This document shows positions 58,118 through 64,000 of a stretch of 64,000 bases of DNA, piece after piece. The DNA comes from Streptomyces decoyicus (GTDB lineage Bacteria > Actinomycetota > Actinomycetes > Streptomycetales > Streptomycetaceae): positions 4,836,001-4,900,000 of the forward strand of contig NZ_CP082301.1 in the NCBI RefSeq assembly GCF_019880305.1. The letters run 5' to 3'. A model generated the notes under the pieces. The model was given only the letters and a program-made list of their open reading frames with translations. It ran no database searches and had not been told where the DNA came from. Numbering within the stretch: the stretch's first letter is position 1; every line of letters begins with the position of its first letter. The translations under genes were made by a program, and so were the position numbers.

Positions 58118-59218
58118 ATGCGGTCGATGGCCACGGAAGAGGTGACCGGCCGGGCCTCGGGGCGCACCGCCGTCGAGGCGATCGGCCTCGGCAGGCGCTA
58201 CCGCCGCCGCTGGGCCCTGCGCGACTGCACCTTCCGGCTGCCGGCCGGCCGTATCTGTGCGCTGGTCGGGCCCGGCGGCGCCGGGAAGAGCACCCTGTTC
58301 TCGCTGGCTTGTGGCCTGGTCCGCCCCAGTGAGGGGACCGTACGGGTCGGCGGCGTGGCCCCCGCCACCGCCGCGGGCCGGGCCCGGGTCGCCCACCTCA
58401 CCCAGGGCAAGCCGCTCTACCCGCGGCTGACGGTCGCCGAGACGCTGCGGCTGGGCCGCGAGCTCAACCCCGGCCGCTGGAACGGGCGGTGTGCCGAGCG
58501 CGTCGTCCAGGAGGGCCGGATGCCCCTCGACGCCCGCGTCGGCGCCCTCTCCGGCGGGCAGCGCACCCTCCTCGGGCTCGCCCTGGCCTTCGCCAAGAGC
58601 CCCGAACTCCTGCTGCTGGACGAGCCGCTGGCCGGCCTCGATCCGCTCGTACGGCACCGGGTCGCGGCACTGCTGCTGGCCCAGGCCGCCGAGCACGGCA
58701 CCACCGTCGTGCTGTCCTCGGACCTGCTCGCCGAGCTGGACGGGGTCTGTGACTACCTGCTGGTGCTGGGCGGCGGCCGGGTGCGGCTCGCGGGCGAGAT
58801 CGATGACGTCATCGGGGCGCACGCCCTGGTGCTGGGGGCGCACCGGGACGGGGCGCTGCCGCCCGCGGTCGCGGCACACACGGTCATCGAGACACAGACG
58901 TCAGGGCGGCACTTCACCGCCGTCGTACGGCGCCAGGGCGCGGTCGCCGCCGGCCCCTGGGAGACCGTGGAACCGTCCCTGGAGGAACTTCTGCTCGCTT
59001 ATCTGCGCGCGCCCGACGCGCCCGCACTGATAGCGCCGAGCGCGGAGCCGGTCTCGGCGCGGTGGCGCCGCCGGCCCGGCAACAAGCCGGGGATCCCCGG
59101 TATGCCGCGCAACGGACCGCCCGGCCCGAGCGGCCGTACGGGCGGCTGGAAAAGCCCGCCGGGCGGCGCGGCGGGCACACGGTACGACCACCACAGCGGC
59201 AAGGGAGCGGCAGCATGA
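58118..59218 (+). CDS. ABC transporter ATPase
   Basis: 366 residues from ATG 58118, after AGGGGGA; a GTG directly before it is possible. Walker A GPGGAGKST near residue 50, signature ALSGGQRTLLGLALA near residue 145, Walker B LLLLDEPLAGLD near residue 168; the switch His position reads SSDLL, so His is missing. The last 60 residues are a disordered Gly/Pro-rich tail. It overlaps the permease by ATGA. Probable exporter or lantibiotic-immunity-type pair. Confidence 0.9.
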   Translation: MRSMATEEVTGRASGRTAVEAIGLGRRYRRRWALRDCTFRLPAGRICALVGPGGAGKSTLFSLACGLVRPSEGTVRVGGVAPATAAGRARVAHLTQGKPLYPRLTVAETLRLGRELNPGRWNGRCAERVVQEGRMPLDARVGALSGGQRTLLGLALAFAKSPELLLLDEPLAGLDPLVRHRVAALLLAQAAEHGTTVVLSSDLLAELDGVCDYLLVLGGGRVRLAGEIDDVIGAHALVLGAHRDGALPPAVAAHTVIETQTSGRHFTAVVRRQGAVAAGPWETVEPSLEELLLAYLRAPDAPALIAPSAEPVSARWRRRPGNKPGIPGMPRNGPPGPSGRTGGWKSPPGGAAGTRYDHHSGKGAAA

Positions 59219-60258
59219 CCACCACGGCAGACCCCGGCACGAACGGGCGCGGCACAGCGGGCGATCCGGGCGGCACCCGCCAGGCGGGCGGTCGTGCGCC
59301 GCTGGGCGGGCTCGTGTGGCTGGTGTGGCGCCAGCACCGCCTGGTCTTCGGCGTGCTGCTGGCCGCGGCGGTCGCCGGCGCGGTCTTCTGCGCGGTGCTG
59401 CGCGGCCAGATGGCCGGGTTCATCGACGCCCACCACATCGCCGGCTGTTCGCAGATCTCCCTCGTCCCGCGCTGTGCCGACGCCCAGGAGGCGGTCACCG
59501 AGTTCCGCAACACCTACGGCTCGCCCCTGCGGCTCATCGAAGTGGGCCTGGTGCTGCTGCCCGCACTCATCGGGCTGTTCCTCGGCGCCCCGCTGATCGC
59601 CCGCGAGCTGGAGGCCGGCACCGACAAGCTCGTACTGACCCAGTCGGTCGGCCCGCTGCGCTGGCTGGCGGCGAAGACCGGCCTGCCCGCGCTGATCGTC
59701 CTCACCGCCACCACGGGGCTCTCGCTGGCCTTCAGCTGGCTCTGGCAGGTCGCCGGCGACGAGGTCTCCGGCTTCTACTGGTACTCGACCCTCGGCTTCC
59801 ACTCGCTCGGCCCGGTGCCGGTCGCCTACTCCCTGCTGGCCCTGGCGGTCGGCGTACTGGCAGGTCTGCTGCTGCGCCGCACGGTGCTGTCGATGGGCGT
59901 CACGCTCGCCGCTGTGGTGGTGGTGCAGGTTGCGCTGTCCCAGCTCAGGCCGTACCTGCTGCCGGCCGTGACGACCGAGTTCCCGAACGGCCGGCCGGCC
60001 CAGCTGCCGGACGACGCGTGGATGGTGGGCCAGGGCAACTACACCCGGTCCGGCGCCCGGCTGTCCGACGCCCCGTGCGACCCCGCCCCCAGCTACGAGA
60101 CCTGTCTGCGGCAGAACGATGTGGCCGGCCAGTACATGGAGCACCACCCGGTGTCGCAGCACTGGCCGCTGGCGTGGATCGAAGCCGGGATCGTGCTGGC
60201 GGTGGCGGCGGTGCTGACGGTGATCGCCTTCCGGGTGATGCGGCGCCGGCACGGCTGA
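59215..60258 (+). CDS. ABC transporter permease
   Basis: 347 residues from ATG 59215, overlapping the ATPase stop. About six membrane segments; LVWRQHRLVFGVLLAAAVAGA first, and ELEAGTDKLVLTQSVGPLRWLAAKTG as the cytoplasmic coupling region near residue 140. The two Cys pairs in the external loops (CSQISLVPRCAD; APCDPAPSYETC) could form disulfides. ABC-2-like. It works with the preceding ATPase; the substrate is unknown. Confidence 0.88.
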   Translation: MTTTADPGTNGRGTAGDPGGTRQAGGRAPLGGLVWLVWRQHRLVFGVLLAAAVAGAVFCAVLRGQMAGFIDAHHIAGCSQISLVPRCADAQEAVTEFRNTYGSPLRLIEVGLVLLPALIGLFLGAPLIARELEAGTDKLVLTQSVGPLRWLAAKTGLPALIVLTATTGLSLAFSWLWQVAGDEVSGFYWYSTLGFHSLGPVPVAYSLLALAVGVLAGLLLRRTVLSMGVTLAAVVVVQVALSQLRPYLLPAVTTEFPNGRPAQLPDDAWMVGQGNYTRSGARLSDAPCDPAPSYETCLRQNDVAGQYMEHHPVSQHWPLAWIEAGIVLAVAAVLTVIAFRVMRRRHG

Positions 60259-60763
60259 AACGGGATGCCCGGCCGAAACGCAACGGGCGGCCCGGCCGAA
60301 ACGGGCGGCCCGATCCGGCCGACGGTCGGACCGGGCCGCAAAGACGGGAATCGGGGGCTGCCGCGGCGGCCCCCGCATGCCTCCCGGGCTACGGGGCCAC
60401 GGCGCTCCGCATCCCGGGAGACACCATGCGTGTGACAACGGCTGTCCTGGGGGAAGCACAGAGAGACGCGCCCCGGCGGCGGCACCCGGCACCGGCTCCG
60501 GACCGCACCGCCCCAGGAGCCCTCCCGGCCCCGGGGCGCGGCCACCGGCCCCCGGCAACAGCCTCCGGCCGCCCCGGAAAACACCTGGGAGCAGCCCCCC
60601 GCTTGCCTGGCCGCCATGTCCGCTTTACCGGCGATTCAACGTCGCTTGCGAGCATCGGTGAATGCAGCCCGCTGTGCCGAACGTCCCCCACCCGAGGCTC
60701 CATCTCGCGCCGCCGCCACCTCCTGACGCGCCTGGAACCCCCAGGACGCGGAAGAATAAGGTC
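60259..60763. other. Intergenic region upstream of ppk
   Basis: 505 bp without a convincing gene. Contains repeated CCCGGCCGAAACG motifs (60265-60320), a small GGGGGC/GCCCCC hairpin near 60356-60377 that may end the ABC operon, and a candidate degenerate PHO box near 60623. Confidence 0.5.
60623..60644 (+). promoter_or_regulatory. Candidate degenerate PHO box upstream of ppk
   Basis: CTTTACC at 60623 and ATTCAAC at 60634, 11 bp apart, each matching five of seven positions of GTTCACC. It lies about 120 bp before ppk. PhoP control of ppk is known in S. lividans, but this site is much weaker than the pstS box. Confidence 0.4.
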
Positions 60764-63046
60764 ATGAACCAGCAGCCCAGCGCTGAGGCACAGGCCCAGC
60801 CCGAGACGCCGACCCCGCAGCCCCCGCGGGCCGCGGCCCCCTCGGCGCAGCCTTCCGTGGGCTCCATCGCCGCGCACCGCCCGCAGGCGGTCCGGGGCAC
60901 GGTGCCCGGACTGGAGCCCGACCTGGACGCCGATCCCGATGCGTACGAGGACGAGGGCGTGGTGGGCGCCGACGGCGAGGAGCTGCCCGGCGACCGGTTC
61001 CTGGACCGCGAGCGCAGCTGGCTGGCCTTCAACGAGCGCGTGCTCGAACTCGCCGAGGACCCGGCCACCCCCCTCCTCGAACGGGCGAACTTCCTTGCGA
61101 TTTTCGCCAGCAACCTGGACGAGTTCTTCATGGTCCGGGTGGCCGGACTCAAGCGACGGATAGCCACCGGCGTCGCCACCCGCTCCGCGTCCGGACTCCA
61201 GCCCCGCGAGGTGCTGGACCTGATCTGGACCCGTTCGCGCGAACTCATGGCGCGGCATGCCGCCTGCTTCCAGCAGGACATCGCCCCCGAGCTCGCCGAC
61301 CACGGCATCCACCTGATCCGCTGGCCCGAGCTGACCGAGAAGGAGCAGGCCCGCCTGTTCACCCTCTTCCGCCAGCAGATCTTCCCGGTGCTGACGCCCC
61401 TGGCGGTGGACCCCGCGCACCCCTTCCCGTACATCTCCGGCCTCTCGCTGAACCTGGCCGTCGTCGTACGCAACCCGGTCAGCGGGCATGACCACTTCGC
61501 GCGGGTCAAGGTGCCGCCGCTGCTCTCCCGCTTCCTGGAAGCCTCCCCGCAGCGCTACGTCCCCATCGAGGACGTCATCGCCGCCCACCTGGAGGAGCTG
61601 TTCCCGGGCATGGAGGTGCGCGCGCACCACATGTTCCGGGTCACCCGCAACGAGGACCTGGAGGTCGAGGAGGACGACGCGGAGAACCTCCTCCAGGCCC
61701 TGGAGAAGGAGCTGATGCGGCGGCGCTTCGGGCCCCCCGTGCGCCTGGAGGTCGAGGAGTCCATCGACCCGGCCGTGCTCGACCTGCTCGTCCAGGAGCT
61801 GAAGATCTCCGACGCCGAGGTCTATCCGCTGCCCGGCCCGCTGGACCTGACCGGCCTCTTCGGCATAGGAGCGCTGGACCGGCCCGAGCTCAAGTACCCC
61901 AAGTTCGTCGCCGGCACCCACCGTGACCTCGCCGAGGTGGAGTCGGCGTCCGCGCCGGACATCTTCGCCGCCCTGCGCAACCGCGACGTCCTCCTCCACC
62001 ACCCCTACGACTCCTTCTCCACCTCCGTCCAGGCGTTCCTGGAGCAGGCCGCCGCCGACCCGGACGTGCTCGCGATCAAGCAGACGCTCTACCGCACCTC
62101 CGGCGACTCGCCGATCGTGGACGCGCTGATAGACGCCGCGGAATCCGGCAAGCAGGTGCTCGTCCTCGTCGAGATCAAGGCCCGCTTCGACGAACAGGCC
62201 AACATCAAGTGGGCGCGCAAGCTGGAGGAGGCCGGCTGCCATGTCGTCTACGGCCTGGTCGGCCTCAAGACACACTGCAAGCTCTCCCTCGTCGTCCGCC
62301 AGGAAGGCGAGATGCTGCGCCGCTACTCCCATGTGGGGACCGGCAATTACCACCCCAAGACGGCCCGGCTCTACGAGGACCTCGGCCTGCTCACCGCCGA
62401 CCCGCAGGTCGGCGCCGACCTCTCCGATCTCTTCAACCGGCTCTCCGGCTACTCACGCCGGGAGACCTACCGCCGTCTCCTGGTCGCCCCCAAGTCCCTG
62501 CGGGACGGCCTGGTGCAGCGCATCGAGAAGGAGATCGCGACCCAGCGGGCGGGCCGTCCCGCCTACGTCCGCATCAAGGTCAACTCGATGGTCGACGAGG
62601 CCGTCATCGACTCGCTCTACCGCGCCTCCCAGGCCGGCGTGCCGGTCGATGTCCTGGTACGCGGAATCTGTGCGCTGCGCCCGGGCGTCCCCGGCCTGAG
62701 CGAGAACATCCGCGTCCGCAGCATCCTCGGCCGCTTCCTGGAGCACTCCCGGGTCTTCATCTTCGGCAACGGCGGCGAGCCCGAAGTATGGCTGGGCAGC
62801 GCCGACATGATGCACCGGAACCTGGACCGCCGGATCGAGGCACTGGTGCGGGTCGCCGACCCGGCGCACCGCGCCTCCCTGAACCGGATGCTGGAGACGG
62901 GGATGTCCGGCTCCACGTCCTCCTGGCACCTGGGCCCGGACGGCGACTGGACCCGGCAGGCGGTGGACGCGGACGGCGCGCCGCTGCGCAACATTCAGGA
63001 AATGCTCATCGACGCCCGGAGGCGCCGGCGTGGCCCAGCGACATGA
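60764..63046 (+). CDS. ppk: Polyphosphate kinase
   Basis: 760 residues from ATG 60764 (MNQQPSAEAQ); the frame is open for 34 more codons. After a Pro/Ala-rich 70-residue extension, the full PPK1 domains follow: RFLDRERSWLAFNERVLELA near residue 75, FDEQANIKWARKLEEAG near residue 475, the autophosphorylated His in LKTHCKLSLV near residue 502 and the second His in ADMMHRNLDRRIE near residue 685. It makes polyphosphate from ATP and can run in reverse. The CHAD gene overlaps its end. Confidence 0.96.
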   Translation: MNQQPSAEAQAQPETPTPQPPRAAAPSAQPSVGSIAAHRPQAVRGTVPGLEPDLDADPDAYEDEGVVGADGEELPGDRFLDRERSWLAFNERVLELAEDPATPLLERANFLAIFASNLDEFFMVRVAGLKRRIATGVATRSASGLQPREVLDLIWTRSRELMARHAACFQQDIAPELADHGIHLIRWPELTEKEQARLFTLFRQQIFPVLTPLAVDPAHPFPYISGLSLNLAVVVRNPVSGHDHFARVKVPPLLSRFLEASPQRYVPIEDVIAAHLEELFPGMEVRAHHMFRVTRNEDLEVEEDDAENLLQALEKELMRRRFGPPVRLEVEESIDPAVLDLLVQELKISDAEVYPLPGPLDLTGLFGIGALDRPELKYPKFVAGTHRDLAEVESASAPDIFAALRNRDVLLHHPYDSFSTSVQAFLEQAAADPDVLAIKQTLYRTSGDSPIVDALIDAAESGKQVLVLVEIKARFDEQANIKWARKLEEAGCHVVYGLVGLKTHCKLSLVVRQEGEMLRRYSHVGTGNYHPKTARLYEDLGLLTADPQVGADLSDLFNRLSGYSRRETYRRLLVAPKSLRDGLVQRIEKEIATQRAGRPAYVRIKVNSMVDEAVIDSLYRASQAGVPVDVLVRGICALRPGVPGLSENIRVRSILGRFLEHSRVFIFGNGGEPEVWLGSADMMHRNLDRRIEALVRVADPAHRASLNRMLETGMSGSTSSWHLGPDGDWTRQAVDADGAPLRNIQEMLIDARRRRRGPAT

Positions 63047-64000
63047 CCAGCCGACCGGAGGGCCGGCAGGTCTCATCGGAACCGGATACGACTTCGGCGC
63101 AGCGCCCGGAGCCCGTTCCGCGGTGGTGGACGGCCCGTACGGAGGCGACGACGGCACCCACGGGCCGGACGACGCCTCCTGCGGACGGGACGGCGCCGTG
63201 CACCGGCCGCTTATGACGCACGGCTCCGCCGGCGACGACGGCACCGGCCCCGGCGGCGACATCAGCACCTTCCTCGCCGCCCGCACGGCCGAGGAGGTGC
63301 TCGCCGGTTATCTGCACCAGCAGTCCGCGGACTTTCTGCGCAGCCTGCGCCTGCACCGGGAGAGCGGTTCCGACGCGGAGGGCGCCGGGGAGGCTGCCTG
63401 GCAGCTGCGCCGCGCCGCCCGCCGGATCAGCGCCACCCTGTACACCTTCCGCCCGCTGACCGAGGAGGCCTGGGCCGACCAACTCCGTTCCGAACTGGGC
63501 TGGTTGTCCGGCACCCTCGCCCGCGAACAGGCCTGCGCCGCCCGCCGCGAGCGGCTCATGGCGGCACTTCAGCGAATGACGGGCCGCGGCGAGCGCCCCG
63601 ACCGGTCCGACCGCCAGGGCCGGCCGGACCGCGGCAAACGGGGCGACCGTACGGGCACGAGCTCCGCCACCGGACCGGCCGGCTCCACTGCCGGAGCGTC
63701 CACCACCGCCTCGTCGACTCCCGCCGCCGAACCGGACGACGGCGCGCTTGCGGCCGGTGCCGCGCGGGCCGGAGCGCTGCTGGACCGCCAGCTCACCCTC
63801 GCCCGCACCCGCGCCCACTCCGCCGCGTTGCAGGCCCTGGGCTCCTCCCGCTTCCACGCCGTCGCCGACTCCGTGGCGGTGCTCGCCTCCGAGGCGCCGC
63901 TGGCCCGTACGACCGCCGAGCGCTCGGCCGGTGAGGCGCTGCCGCCACTCGCCGAGCAGGCACACCGACGGCTCGCCGAGGCGGTCGCCGCACTGCCGCT
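63030..64000 (+). CDS. CHAD-domain polyphosphate-binding protein, 5' part (continues past window)
   Basis: Open from GTG 63030, which has GGAGG seven bases upstream, to the window end: about 323 residues so far. It overlaps ppk by 17 bases, so the two are translationally coupled. After a Gly/Asp-rich N-terminus of about 70 residues comes the CHAD helix pattern: EEVLAGYLHQQSADFLRSLRLHR, then AAWQLRRAARRISATLYTFRPL with basic residues that bind polyphosphate, and LRSELGWLSGTLAREQ. CHAD proteins bind polyphosphate granules, which fits the ppk partner. An in-frame ATG at 63213 is an alternative start. Confidence 0.87.
   Translation, partial: MAQRHDQPTGGPAGLIGTGYDFGAAPGARSAVVDGPYGGDDGTHGPDDASCGRDGAVHRPLMTHGSAGDDGTGPGGDISTFLAARTAEEVLAGYLHQQSADFLRSLRLHRESGSDAEGAGEAAWQLRRAARRISATLYTFRPLTEEAWADQLRSELGWLSGTLAREQACAARRERLMAALQRMTGRGERPDRSDRQGRPDRGKRGDRTGTSSATGPAGSTAGASTTASSTPAAEPDDGALAAGAARAGALLDRQLTLARTRAHSAALQALGSSRFHAVADSVAVLASEAPLARTTAERSAGEALPPLAEQAHRRLAEAVAALP

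Noticed and set aside
1..64000. tRNA, rRNA, CRISPR array, prophage, insertion sequence or natural-product cluster
   Set aside because: None was recognised: no transposase, integrase, cas gene, clover-leaf or regularly spaced repeat-spacer array was seen. The tandem arrays at 24072, 52611 and 21948 lack spacers.

Overview
The window is chromosomal DNA from a high-G+C actinobacterium, almost certainly a Streptomyces. It carries mycothiol synthase (mshD), the orphan nitrogen regulator glnR, the nickel regulator nur, an RsiG-type c-di-GMP-responsive anti-sigma factor, many GTG and apparently leaderless starts, and G/C-dominated third codon positions. The gene content looks like core chromosome: no insertion sequence, prophage, tRNA, rRNA, CRISPR array or biosynthetic cluster was seen. 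Both end genes are cut by the window edges (an NlpC/P60 hydrolase on the left, a CHAD protein on the right).

Layout. 0-5 kb: PAP2 phosphatase, secreted FAD oxidase, lipoprotein, small conserved proteins and a CsoR regulator with its palindromic operator. 5.4-13 kb is a phosphate block: DUF47-pit, pstSCAB (minus strand) with a clear PHO box, an intra-operon hairpin and a 26-codon bridging mini-ORF between pstC and pstA, then a divergent NlpC/P60 hydrolase. 13-27 kb: a SpoIIE-type phosphatase, an HBHA-like protein, an XRE regulator, a divergent ArsR/MFS pair, a methyltransferase, an aldo-keto reductase, a TetR-VOC pair with a perfect palindrome, a decayed methyltransferase, an FMN reductase with a perfect SoxR box, ankyrin and asparaginase genes, rsiG and dtd. 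27-36 kb: ygfZ, nur, and an ABC importer whose first gene lies behind a cobalamin riboswitch (so probably a B12 importer), nitrobindin, DsrE, and a rhodanese-DUF1416 unit preceded by a leaderless Cys-containing leader peptide. 36-49 kb: a MoaD-like protein, a heterodimeric ABC exporter, a large inverted-repeat intergenic element, glnR, a LacI regulator, and a PDZ-less HtrA protease followed by an MprAB-like two-component system. 49-64 kb: DUF2993 and NmrA-like proteins, an APH-like kinase, an Asp-nucleophile hydrolase divergent from a CGNR regulator, a secreted 5'-nucleotidase, mshD, an ABC pair, and ppk overlapping a CHAD gene.

Functional links. Phosphate import (pit, pst) and polyphosphate metabolism (ppk, CHAD) are at opposite ends; from memory they are neighbours in S. 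coelicolor, which suggests an inversion or other rearrangement between them. Metal and cofactor homeostasis cluster together (csoR, nur, cobalamin importer). Several units carry readable control signals: CsoR operator, PHO box, SoxR box, TetR palindrome, cobalamin riboswitch, leader peptide, and an 11-bp direct-repeat array upstream of the HtrA gene.

Coordinates of coding features include the stop codon. Starts were chosen by Shine-Dalgarno match, a -10 box placed for leaderless translation, signal peptide or family N-terminus, so they may differ from the longest open frame.
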